Program-made: the position numbers and the translations under genes
Origin: Fusobacteriaceae bacterium UBA2433
GTDB taxonomy: Bacteria; Fusobacteriota; Fusobacteriia; Fusobacteriales; Fusobacteriaceae
Assembly: GCA_002342785.1 (NCBI GenBank)
Contig: DDQV01000074.1
Coordinates: 1 to 14,286, forward strand
Length of the DNA: 14,286 nt
Direction of reading: 5' to 3'
Shown: in pieces, positions 1 through 7,547 of the stretch
How the letters are laid out: every line of letters starts with the position of its first letter
How positions within the stretch are numbered: position 1 is the stretch's first letter
The notes under the pieces: generated by a model
What the model saw: the letters and a program-made list of their open reading frames with translations, nothing else
Told to the model about the DNA's origin: nothing
Database searches by the model: none

Positions 1-35
1 ATATGGTAAAAATAAAAATAAAAGGTGATGTTTAT

Positions 36-803
36 ATGGACACAGAAAAAAAATTGGTTTTAGTATATTTAAAAAATAATATTTTATTAAAAAAAGATAC
101 ATTAAAATTCCCTACAGCTGATGATCTAAAGGATTATATGGTGGAAAGTTCTAAATATCTTGGGAAATATGATGGAGATAAGTTTTTTATAAATTCTTAT
201 AAAAATAATAATTTTGATGAAAAAATCTTTGAAATAGTAGATATGAATACTTTTAAATGGAACTTTGGAAGTTCTAAAAGTAAGGTTATAGCATCTGGAG
301 AACACATCCATAGATGGTATAAAAAACATAGATATTGTGGGAAATGTGGTTTGGTTTTAAAAGAGAAAGAAGATGAAAGAGCTTTACAATGTGAGAGCTG
401 TAATACTATTTATTTTCCTGAAAACTTCCTAGCAATTATTGTCTTAATAAAAAATAAAGATAAAATTTTATTAGCTAGAAATGTAGCTTTCCCAGAAAAA
501 AAATATAGTCTTATTGCAGGGTATATCGATGTGGGAGAAAACGCTGAAGAAGCAGTGAGACGAGAAGTCATGGAAGAGGTTGGATTAAAAGTAAAAAATA
601 TTGAGTATTATGGAACTCAGTCTTGGCCATTTACTAGTACTTTGATGATTGGCTTTTGTGCTGAATGTGATGGAAATGATAAGATAAAAGTTGATGGAAT
701 AGAGATTGTCGATGCAAATTGGTATGACAAAGATTTTGATATTGAGATTCCTACTGAAGGAACCATAGCAGGAAAAATAATTCGTAATTATTTTGATCTC
801 TAA
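36..803 (+). CDS. nudC: NADH pyrophosphatase NudC-type Nudix hydrolase
   Basis: A 255-aa protein that by family hydrolyses NAD(H), or removes NAD caps from RNA, to give NMN(H) and AMP. The length is close to E. coli NudC. A zinc ribbon is visible as CGKC (residues 101-104) and CESC (119-122). A complete Nudix box runs from G162 to L184 (G-x5-E-x7-REVMEEVGL), and the NudC-specific SQPWPFP-like motif appears as TQSWPFT at 194-200. An ATG at position 3 is in frame and would add 11 residues, but the ATG at 36 has an AGGTGA ribosome site (23-28) seven bases upstream, so I prefer it. The gene is convergent with the next one and both end at a shared hairpin. All key residues are intact. The NudC subfamily is well supported; in vivo substrate preference is inferred from the family. 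Confidence 0.88.
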   Translation: MDTEKKLVLVYLKNNILLKKDTLKFPTADDLKDYMVESSKYLGKYDGDKFFINSYKNNNFDEKIFEIVDMNTFKWNFGSSKSKVIASGEHIHRWYKKHRYCGKCGLVLKEKEDERALQCESCNTIYFPENFLAIIVLIKNKDKILLARNVAFPEKKYSLIAGYIDVGENAEEAVRREVMEEVGLKVKNIEYYGTQSWPFTSTLMIGFCAECDGNDKIKVDGIEIVDANWYDKDFDIEIPTEGTIAGKIIRNYFDL

Positions 804-814
804 ATTTGTCAATT

Positions 815-863
815 AAAAGAGGGTTACTCAAGTAAAAATTTTACTTATGAGTAACCCTCTTTT
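815..863. terminator. Bidirectional intrinsic terminator
   Basis: A perfect 16-bp inverted repeat, 815-830 with 848-863, contains GAGGGTTACTCA and is flanked by A and T runs on both sides. The loop can pair further (AGTAAAA with TTTTACT). It lies between convergent genes, so it should stop transcription in both directions. Confidence 0.88.
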
Positions 864-878
864 ATAATTTTAAATCTA

Positions 879-1481
879 TTATAACCTTCCATCTATATTA
901 AAGAATGGAAATACTGGAAAGAAACCATTTTTTGCAAAATTTATAAATCCAATTTGAATTCCTTCTAAATCATTTGTAAAGTTCACTGCTCCTAATTGAA
1001 AAGTTGTTCTTTCAGCATAGTTTACAAATCCAATATCAACTGCAGATTCTCCTTGGTTAAAATTCACTGCTCCTATATTAATAATCGATTTCACTTGATT
1101 AAAGTTAACAAATCCCAACTGTAATCCATTAAAATTAGTAGTATAGTTAGCAAAACCTAAAATTGCTCCTGTGGATTCTCCCAAATGAATATTTCCTATC
1201 CCTAGTCCTACTCCTCTAAATGAATTATTAACCTTGTTAGCACCCCAAAATGGACTTAACTGAACACCTTTAAAATTGTCTGTTTCCCCTAATGCCAAAA
1301 TATTTATATCTAAACCAGTCATATTGGTATTTTTCCCATAGAGTAGATTAAGTCTTACACCTTCTATAGTTTGATCTGCCGGTAGATTAGTTCCTGGTAA
1401 TCCCAGTTGAAATTGAGCTTCTGCAAATAACATAGTAGATGTTAAAAATAACATTCCTAATAAAATTTTTATTCTTTTCAT
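879..1481 (-). CDS. Secreted GxN-repeat protein (LA_2272-type surface repeat family)
   Basis: A 200-aa protein. Residues 1-22 form a signal peptide (MKRIKILLGMLFLTSTMLFA, then EA), so it is exported. The mature part is a run of short repeats of about 14 residues with the pattern [IVF]-x-[IL]-G-[FA]-[VI]-N-[FY], seen near residues 119, 135, 148, 161 and 175 (for example LQLGFVNF, INIGAVNF, FQLGAVNF). This alternating beta-type pattern matches the LA_2272 surface-repeat family, whose function is unknown. The protein ends in a conserved FNIDGRL. Its ATG has an AGGAGGT ribosome site. The next gene upstream is a clear paralog. A terminator separates the two, so this gene probably has its own promoter between 1482 and 1560; a TACAAT on the minus strand at 1516-1511 is a possible -10, but no good -35 is visible. 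Confidence 0.75.
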   Translation of the reverse strand: MKRIKILLGMLFLTSTMLFAEAQFQLGLPGTNLPADQTIEGVRLNLLYGKNTNMTGLDINILALGETDNFKGVQLSPFWGANKVNNSFRGVGLGIGNIHLGESTGAILGFANYTTNFNGLQLGFVNFNQVKSIINIGAVNFNQGESAVDIGFVNYAERTTFQLGAVNFTNDLEGIQIGFINFAKNGFFPVFPFFNIDGRL

Positions 1482-1563
1482 TTTTTACCTCCTAATTTTT
1501 TCTTTTAGGTATTGTACTATGTATTCGAAAAAATAAATAGAATAATTAAATAATATTTAAAAT

Positions 1564-1600
1564 AAAAAAGTGTCTCTATTTAAATAAAGACACCCTTTTT
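1564..1600 (-). terminator. Intrinsic terminator after the 1606-2163 gene
   Basis: On the minus strand, GTGTCT (1593-1588) pairs with AGACAC (1575-1570), followed by six T (1569-1564). The loop holds a TATTTAAATA palindrome that can lengthen the stem. It lies six bases past the stop of the upstream paralog and separates the two repeat-protein genes. The plus strand also has a T run (1596-1600), so weak bidirectional action is possible. Confidence 0.75.
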
Positions 1601-1605
1601 AAAAT

Positions 1606-2163
1606 TTAAAATAATCTTCCATCTATGTTAATAAATGGACATATTGGTAAGAATCCAGTTTTAGCCATATTGATTAGACCTAATTGTACTCCAGTAAGAT
1701 CTTCAGTCATATTAACTAATCCCATTTGAAAAGTTGAACCTTGTGAGATATTAACTAAACCAATATCTACAGTAGATCTTCCACTTGAGATATTAACTGC
1801 TCCCCATTGAAGACCATTAACATTTTCACTCATATTGATTAATCCCCAAAGAACTCCAGTAGATTGACCTTTGTGCATATTTACAAATCCCATTCCAAGA
1901 CCTGTAAATGATTTATTGACTTTATTAGCTCCAAAAAATCCCAACTGCACACCTTCAAAATTATCTGATTCACCTAGTGCAAATAAGTTAAAATCTAGAC
2001 CACTTACATTAGCTGTCTTACCATAAAGTAAATTTAACCTTAAACCACTAACATCTTCAGATTTTGGCATCTGATTATCTATCACATTAAATTGAAACCC
2101 CGTTGCGAATGACATGCTAGATAATAAAAACAACATTCCTAATAAAATTTTTATTCTTTTCAT
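1606..2163 (-). CDS. Secreted GxN-repeat protein, paralog of 879-1481
   Basis: A 185-aa paralog of the adjacent protein. Residues 1-10 of the signal peptide are identical (MKRIKILLGM), and both share the landmarks LRLNLLYGK, LGExDNFxGVQL, ANKVN and the FxNIDGRL terminus. The repeats (for example LGFFGANKVN, MGFVNMHK, WGAVNISS, IGLVNISQ, MGLVNMTE, LGLINMAK) follow the same G-x-[VI]-N pattern spaced by about 14 residues. The signal peptide ends around SFA20. The start has an AGGAGGT ribosome site at 2175-2169. The protein is probably exported to the envelope or surface; its function is unknown. The pair most likely arose by tandem duplication. It is 15 residues shorter than its neighbour and has more Met where the other has Phe. 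Confidence 0.75.
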   Translation of the reverse strand: MKRIKILLGMLFLLSSMSFATGFQFNVIDNQMPKSEDVSGLRLNLLYGKTANVSGLDFNLFALGESDNFEGVQLGFFGANKVNKSFTGLGMGFVNMHKGQSTGVLWGLINMSENVNGLQWGAVNISSGRSTVDIGLVNISQGSTFQMGLVNMTEDLTGVQLGLINMAKTGFLPICPFINIDGRLF

Positions 2164-2202
2164 TTTTTACCTCCTAAAATAATTAAACCTTCAAAATAAA
2201 TT

Positions 2203-2238
2203 TCATTAGATTATACCATATCTAATCGATTAATCCTT
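2203..2238 (-). promoter_or_regulatory. Probable promoter with extended -10 for the 1606-2163 gene
   Basis: On the minus strand the sequence reads TATGGTATAAT, a consensus TATAAT (2215-2210) preceded by an extended-10 TG. No good -35 hexamer is present, which is common with extended -10 promoters. The -10 is overlapped by an inverted repeat, ATTAGAT (2205-2211) with ATCTAAT (2220-2226), and next to it lies a palindrome TAATCGATTA (2223-2232). These could be operator sites, but that is inference. Confidence 0.45.
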
Positions 2239-2340
2239 TATTAAAAAAAATATTATATCAGTATTAATCCCATTAAATATAGTGTAAAATAATAGATAGA
2301 TATAATTATTAATTAATACTAAAATTAAAGGAGGTTCACC

Positions 2341-4302
2341 ATGAAAATACTTATTGAGGGAGATACTAAATCTGGAAAAACAGAACTCCTTAAAAAAAAA
2401 TATATTGAGATGATCAATAGTGGGATTAACTCCAATAAAATTTTAGTTCTTACGCCCAATAGAATACAAGCTATAAAATTTAAAGATAACTTAACTTTAG
2501 AATATTCTACAGAGAAGAGAATCTATTCTTATTTTGGATTTGTTCAACATGAACTAAATAAATTTTGGCCAACTATTTTAAAAAAAAGCAAAAAAATTAA
2601 TAAACTGAGGATATCACCAACTTTTATGACCTTTGAAGCATCCCAATGTCTCATGGGTAAAACTGTTGAATATTATAGAAAAAAAGGACTTCTAGGTGAA
2701 CTAAATACTTCTAATGAAGATATCTCAAAAAAACTTTTGTCTAATATATTAGATGCTTCCCTTAGCAACCTAATATATACTAAGATCGGCGATAGATTAA
2801 AATCTTTTGGAGAGGTGACAAGAGATATATTATACGATGAAATGAATGTAATCATCGATAAATATATGGAAAAGACATTGGAAAATGCAACTTTTGATTA
2901 TGGAACTTCTATCTATCTATATAATAATTTTCTCTTAAAGGATGAATTTTATTTAGATGAATTTAAAAAAAATATCCAATATCTTTTAGTAGATTCAGGA
3001 GAGATAGGATCTATAGCAGAGATTGATTTTATAGATCGAATAGGAAAAGACTTAAAAGATATTATTATTACATTAAATACTGATGGTCCATATGGAATTT
3101 ACAATTATTCTAAGGGATATCTAGAACAAAAAATAATAGATTCAGAATATAGAAAGATTAAATTAAATAATGAAAATACAGAGGTCAGTGATTTTTTAGA
3201 CCGATTAGAAGAAAATATTGATTCATCTAAAACTATAGATGGTCTTTCAAACCTTCATCTAGATATTGAAAATGATTATAAGAGTGAAAACAATAAAAAG
3301 GTTATTAAAAAAGTTCTAGAACTTCTAGATAATTTTGTATCTCCATTGGATATATCTGTAATCGTACCTCAAAACGATATAGTGTTAGAATTTGCCTTGG
3401 AAAAAATCAGTCGAGATAGAGGCTTTAAATATATGAATATAGGAAGAAATGAAAGAATTTTAGATGATCCCTATGCCTATATTTTAGTTATATCTAGTAT
3501 ATTATTTTATGAAATTAAGGAGTTTAACTTAAATTTTGATGAGATAAAGATATTTTTTAATATCTCTTTGGGACTCGATTCTATTAGAAGTGCTCTTCTA
3601 ACTAATTATATAGGTCGTCGTAACAATAATATCTATAAACTTATAGATATTAAAAGTGAGGAGATAAGGAAACGAATCCCTAAACAAAATATAGAAAAAT
3701 ATGATAAAATAAAGGAGATATTTAATAAAATTCCTAAAGATATCGAACTCTATGATTTTTTTGAAATTATATATACTGAATTTATTTTAGAAAAAGATAA
3801 TTCATCTAAAAACGTCAAAGGATGTAGGGAACTAATAGATTCATCTAAAAAATTTATTGTGACCCTTCGTAATTTTGAAAATATAAAAAATCCAAACTAT
3901 GAATTCATAAAATTTTTACGTGAGGGAGCTAAAGCATCGGAAAGTTTAGTAGAATTAGATGAAAGATTAAATGGAAAATACCTTTCTATATCTACACCCT
4001 ATGCCTATATAAATTCTGGAAGAGATACAAAATATCAGATTTGGACAGATATTAGAAATAAGAATTTTATCCCTGATACAAAAAATATTCTTCAAAATTC
4101 ATGGGTACTTTCAAAAACTTGGAAGGAAAAGAAATTCTCTATAGAGGATCAATTTTATATCGAAAAGATAAATACCATGGGGATCCTACGAAGATTGATA
4201 AAATCTTGTAGTGAAGATATATACGTCTATGGATCTAAATATTCTAGTGGAAGTTATATGCAAGATGGACTTCTCTATAATGAGTTTAAAAAAATTAAAT
4301 AG
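2341..4302 (+). CDS. Divergent SF1 (UvrD/PcrA-like) helicase-family protein
   Basis: A 653-aa protein with UvrD-superfamily architecture. Walker A is at 7-14 (GDTKSGKT), a motif Ia-like LVLTPN at 35-40, and an IYSYFGFVQHEL segment at 61-72. The motif II position reads YLLVDSGEIGS (214-224) rather than hhhDEhQD: the first Asp is kept but the catalytic Glu is Ser, so ATP hydrolysis may be weak or absent. The C-terminal end (LSISTPYAYIN at 548-558, YQIWTDI at 565-571, then NSWVLSKTW and ILRRLI) matches a class of UvrD-like proteins common in clostridia and fusobacteria. The ATG follows an AAAGGAGG ribosome site. It heads a plus-strand cluster with mscS and recQ, fitting a role in DNA metabolism. 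A consensus TATAAT at 2301-2306 is a possible -10, without a clear -35. Confidence 0.65.
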   Translation: MKILIEGDTKSGKTELLKKKYIEMINSGINSNKILVLTPNRIQAIKFKDNLTLEYSTEKRIYSYFGFVQHELNKFWPTILKKSKKINKLRISPTFMTFEASQCLMGKTVEYYRKKGLLGELNTSNEDISKKLLSNILDASLSNLIYTKIGDRLKSFGEVTRDILYDEMNVIIDKYMEKTLENATFDYGTSIYLYNNFLLKDEFYLDEFKKNIQYLLVDSGEIGSIAEIDFIDRIGKDLKDIIITLNTDGPYGIYNYSKGYLEQKIIDSEYRKIKLNNENTEVSDFLDRLEENIDSSKTIDGLSNLHLDIENDYKSENNKKVIKKVLELLDNFVSPLDISVIVPQNDIVLEFALEKISRDRGFKYMNIGRNERILDDPYAYILVISSILFYEIKEFNLNFDEIKIFFNISLGLDSIRSALLTNYIGRRNNNIYKLIDIKSEEIRKRIPKQNIEKYDKIKEIFNKIPKDIELYDFFEIIYTEFILEKDNSSKNVKGCRELIDSSKKFIVTLRNFENIKNPNYEFIKFLREGAKASESLVELDERLNGKYLSISTPYAYINSGRDTKYQIWTDIRNKNFIPDTKNILQNSWVLSKTWKEKKFSIEDQFYIEKINTMGILRRLIKSCSEDIYVYGSKYSSGSYMQDGLLYNEFKKIK

Positions 4303-4347
4303 ATATTATAGATTTAATATCACAAAAATAATTAAGGAGGAAAGATA

Positions 4348-5205
4348 GTGATAGAGAAAGAAAACTTTTTTAATAAAATATATGATCTACTAATTGACGT
4401 TGATAAAATAGCAGAGGTTGTAGAAAAATTTATCCTATTTTCTATACGAGTGATTGTTGCAATTTTAGTATTTATAATCCTGAGAAAGATTATAAATGTT
4501 ATAATGAAAAAATACGAAGAATTAGATAGAGCAGCTTCTAGTAAATCCCTTCATACTTTTTCTATATCAATCTTTAGAATGACTTTAAATTTTATAGCGA
4601 TTATGATTGCACTTTTAATAATAGGTGTAAAACAGGCTGCATTTATAGGTCTTTTAGGAGGAGCAGGTTTAGGAATCGCTTTAGCATTAAAAGATACCCT
4701 AGCAAACTTTGCTGGTGGAATTATATTAATAGTATTTAGAGCCTATGAGATAGGAGATTATATTGAGATTGATGGTCAAGGTGGAAGTGTCCACGAGATA
4801 AATGTTTTTGCTACAAAATTAAATACTCCAGATAATAAAAGAATCTTAGTCCCAAATGGTTTAGCTTCCTCTAATAAGATTATAAATTATTCTAAAAATA
4901 AGATGAGAAGGGTAGAGCACCTAATCGGTATCTCTTATGAAGATGATTTTAGAAAGGCAATAAAAATATTAAATGATATAGCTGAGGCTCATCCTAAAAT
5001 TTCACAGAAAATAGACAAGATCATTAGACTCAGGGAATTAGGTAACAGTTCAGTAAATCTAACATTTAGAGTTTGGTGTAAATCTGAAGATTATTGGTCA
5101 GTTTATTACGATGTCCTAGAAGAAGTGAAAACTAAGTTTGATGAAAATAATATAAGTATCCCATTCCCACAAATGGATATACATATGAATAGGATAGAAA
5201 AATAG
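4348..5205 (+). CDS. mscS: Small-conductance mechanosensitive channel MscS
   Basis: A 285-aa inner-membrane channel that opens under membrane tension to release solutes during osmotic downshock. The length matches E. coli MscS (286 aa). Three membrane helices are visible at about 29-51, 74-94 and 97-129. The third is the Gly/Ala-rich pore helix (GLLGGAGLGIALALKDTLAN, 101-120) that continues into GGIILIVFRAYEIGDYIEI. The cytoplasmic beta domain follows, with VPNG (168-171), IINYS, and the carboxy-terminal PFPQMDI (272-278), which corresponds to PYPQMDV of E. coli. The start codon is GTG, supported by AAGGAGG at 4334-4340. It lies 45 bp after the helicase gene with no terminator between, so it is probably co-transcribed. 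Confidence 0.93.
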   Translation: MIEKENFFNKIYDLLIDVDKIAEVVEKFILFSIRVIVAILVFIILRKIINVIMKKYEELDRAASSKSLHTFSISIFRMTLNFIAIMIALLIIGVKQAAFIGLLGGAGLGIALALKDTLANFAGGIILIVFRAYEIGDYIEIDGQGGSVHEINVFATKLNTPDNKRILVPNGLASSNKIINYSKNKMRRVEHLIGISYEDDFRKAIKILNDIAEAHPKISQKIDKIIRLRELGNSSVNLTFRVWCKSEDYWSVYYDVLEEVKTKFDENNISIPFPQMDIHMNRIEK

Positions 5206-5254
5206 ATTAAAACTAATATTAATAGTTTATGACAAAAAAGAAAGGCGGTAGGTT

Positions 5255-7180
5255 ATGCTAAAGAAAGCTGAAAAGATATTATTTCAATATTTTGGATATA
5301 AAAAATTTAGAGCAAATCAAGAGGAGATAATTTCCTTTATTTTAGATGGAAGAAATCTTTTGGGGATAATTCCAACAGGTAGTGGAAAATCTATTTGTTA
5401 TCAAGTGCCTGCACTATTATCTCCTAAACTTACCATAGTTATCTCTCCTTTGATCTCACTTATGAAAGACCAAGTAGATGCTCTTAAAATATCTAATATT
5501 CCTTCAGCTTTTATAAATAGTTCCCTCTCAAAGGAAGAATATATAAATATTATTAAACAGTTACGAAGAAATAAATTAAAACTTCTATACATAGCCCCTG
5601 AAAGACTTCTAAACGCTAAATTTGTAAACCTTTTAACTAATTTACAAATCGGAATGGTTGCTGTAGATGAAGCTCACTGTATATCACAATGGGGACATGA
5701 TTTTAGAAAATCTTATTTAGAGATACCTAAATTTATTGAAAAATTAAATCAAGATATACAAATAACAGCATTTACAGCTACAGCGACTCCAAAGGTTAAA
5801 CAAGATATTATAGAACTTTTAGAAATGACCAATCCAAAAATATTTGTTGGAGGTTTTGATCGAAAAAACTTATTTTTTAAAGTTGTAAAAAATGAAGATC
5901 CAGAATCATATCTAGTAGATTATCTAGATCTTCATAAAAAAGCTCCAGGAATTATCTACGCTTCTACAAGAAAGGAAGTAGATAACCTCTATGCCTATTT
6001 AAGATTAAAACATTTTAGTGTAGGAAAATACCATGCAGGACTCACCGACAAGGAGCGTAAAGATTTTCAAGATAAATTTATAACTGGGGATATAAGGGTT
6101 ATGATTGCTACCAATGCTTTTGGGATGGGGATAGATAAATCTAATGTAAGATTTGTTATCCATAGAAATATCCCAAAAGATATTGAAAGTTACTATCAAG
6201 AAGCTGGTCGAGCTGGTCGTGATGGGGGGCAAGCTGAATGTATCTTGATGTTTTATCCTGAGGATATTGGAATACAAGAATTCTTTATAGATATGAATAA
6301 AGATTTGTCTACTCAATTAAAAAAAGATAAACAAAAAAAATTAGAAAAAATGGTAGTCTACACTGAAATTAAATCATGCCTAAGGGAGTATACTCTAAAA
6401 TATTTTGGGGATAGAAGGATTAAAAATTATTGTGGTAATTGCAGTAATTGTCTTGGATTAAAAGATGTAGAAAATAATACTGTCGATTCACAAAAAGTTC
6501 TCTCATGTATAGGAAGATCAAAGGAAAACATTGGTATCAGGATGGTTCTTAGACTTTTATTAGGTGAAACAAGTGATAAGATTCTAAGAAAGGGTTTAGA
6601 CAAGATCTCAACTTTTGGAATTTTTAAAGGTTATAATAAAAACTTACTCGAAGAATTTATAAACTATCTTATCTCTGAAGGATATATAGACCAAACGGCA
6701 GGGTCATATCCTGTACTTAAACTAAATGAAAAATCTTTTGATGTTTTAAATGGAAATATCAAGGTTCTCAGAAGAAAAAACGAAGTTGTATCATTTGATT
6801 ACTATGAAAATCCTATTTTCGAAAGATTAAATGAAGTTCGATCAGAGATAGCAAAAAAAGAGGGGATAGCTCCATATGTTCTCCTTTCTGATGTAACTCT
6901 TATGGAATTAGCAGATAAAAAACCTACCAATAGGTGGGAGATGTTAAAGATAAAAGGAATTGGTAATCAAAAATTTGAAAACTATGGACAATATTTTTTA
7001 GATGTTTTAATCACCGAGGTAGAGATAGAGAAATTAAAAGATAATAAATCTAAGGAAGATACAACAACAGAGAAAAAATATATGGTAGATATTGAAAAAG
7101 TAAAATATCTCAAAGAAAGTTTAAACTTAGATATAGACACAGAGGAACTAGCTCAGGCTATAAGCGAGATATTTTTTTGA
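5255..7180 (+). CDS. recQ: ATP-dependent DNA helicase RecQ
   Basis: A 641-aa 3'-to-5' SF2 DNA helicase acting in recombination and replication-fork repair. Motifs in order: Walker A TGSGKS (41-46), SPLISLMKDQV (64-74), DEAH with the following CISQWGHDFR (138-151), TATAT (173-177), the C-terminal RecA lobe with YHAGL (259-263), ATNAFGMGIDK (285-295) and the arginine-finger motif QEAGRAGRDG (315-324). The zinc site has C375, C393, C396 and C399. The RQC winged-helix region runs from about 400 to 505. An HRDC domain follows (about 515-590, with LKIKGIG), then a short tail. The architecture is complete. The ATG has a GGCGGT-type ribosome site and lies 49 bp after mscS. The 50-aa membrane protein follows after 39 bp. 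Confidence 0.96.
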   Translation: MLKKAEKILFQYFGYKKFRANQEEIISFILDGRNLLGIIPTGSGKSICYQVPALLSPKLTIVISPLISLMKDQVDALKISNIPSAFINSSLSKEEYINIIKQLRRNKLKLLYIAPERLLNAKFVNLLTNLQIGMVAVDEAHCISQWGHDFRKSYLEIPKFIEKLNQDIQITAFTATATPKVKQDIIELLEMTNPKIFVGGFDRKNLFFKVVKNEDPESYLVDYLDLHKKAPGIIYASTRKEVDNLYAYLRLKHFSVGKYHAGLTDKERKDFQDKFITGDIRVMIATNAFGMGIDKSNVRFVIHRNIPKDIESYYQEAGRAGRDGGQAECILMFYPEDIGIQEFFIDMNKDLSTQLKKDKQKKLEKMVVYTEIKSCLREYTLKYFGDRRIKNYCGNCSNCLGLKDVENNTVDSQKVLSCIGRSKENIGIRMVLRLLLGETSDKILRKGLDKISTFGIFKGYNKNLLEEFINYLISEGYIDQTAGSYPVLKLNEKSFDVLNGNIKVLRRKNEVVSFDYYENPIFERLNEVRSEIAKKEGIAPYVLLSDVTLMELADKKPTNRWEMLKIKGIGNQKFENYGQYFLDVLITEVEIEKLKDNKSKEDTTTEKKYMVDIEKVKYLKESLNLDIDTEELAQAISEIFF

Positions 7181-7219
7181 TCTTTCTGTAAAAATTTCAT
7201 AAAAAAAAGGAGGTTGGAA

Positions 7220-7372
7220 ATGGAATATTTAATTATTGGATTAGTGTTAATTGCCATTGTAATATTAGTTACTAGAGCTCTTGGTGCTTGGATGCTTAGA
7301 ATCAATGAAGTTATAAGAGAACAGAAAAAAACTAATGATATACTCATTGAAATTTTAAATCAAAAAAAATAA
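7220..7372 (+). CDS. Small single-pass membrane protein (50 aa)
   Basis: A 50-residue open frame (MEYLIIGLVLIAIVILVTRA at the start) with a perfect AGGAGGT ribosome site at 7208-7214, five bases before the ATG. Residues 4-18 form one hydrophobic helix. A basic and polar cytoplasmic tail follows with repeated hydrophobic spacing (RINEVIREQKKTNDILIEIL), which may form an amphipathic or coiled-coil helix. It lies 39 bp behind recQ, and the intrinsic terminator begins at its stop codon, so it is the last gene of that transcript. I do not recognise a function. The ribosome site, position and clean membrane profile make it very likely a real gene despite its size. Confidence 0.72.
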   Translation: MEYLIIGLVLIAIVILVTRALGAWMLRINEVIREQKKTNDILIEILNQKK

Positions 7373-7413
7373 TATAAAATTGGTATCAAAATATCCATTT
7401 TATATTATTTTTT
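7371..7413 (+). terminator. Terminator of the helicase-mscS-recQ cluster
   Basis: AATATAAAAT (7371-7380) pairs with ATTTTATATT (7397-7406). An upper GG/CC extension is present across a one-base bulge. A T run (7408-7413) follows. The structure overlaps the stop codon of the 50-aa gene. The stem is AT-rich but well placed. Confidence 0.65.
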
Positions 7414-7471
7414 AGAGTTTTTTACACAAAACTTGCAACAAACCAATTTACACGTAATTTAGGATAGACCC

Positions 7472-7496
7472 AAAAGTAGCCTAGGCTACTTTTTTT
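7472..7496 (+). terminator. Second hairpin terminator, palindromic
   Basis: AAAAGTAGC (7472-7480) pairs with GCTACTTTT (7485-7493) around a CTAG loop, followed by T to 7496. The shape is that of a strong plus-strand terminator, with a shorter T run on the minus strand. There is no plus-strand coding frame between the first terminator and this one. It may be a backup for the recQ transcript, the end of an unseen small RNA, or a terminator for the minus-strand operon that ends at 7548. Confidence 0.6.
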
Positions 7497-7547
7497 ATTA
7501 TTATTTTTAATTGTAATAGTTCTATTTAAATGATTTTTAGTATTTTA

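Noticed and set aside
3..35. Upstream ATG start for the NudC gene
   Set aside because: The ribosome site at 23-28 is placed for the ATG at 36, and the extra residues (Lys/Ile-rich) are not part of the NudC fold.
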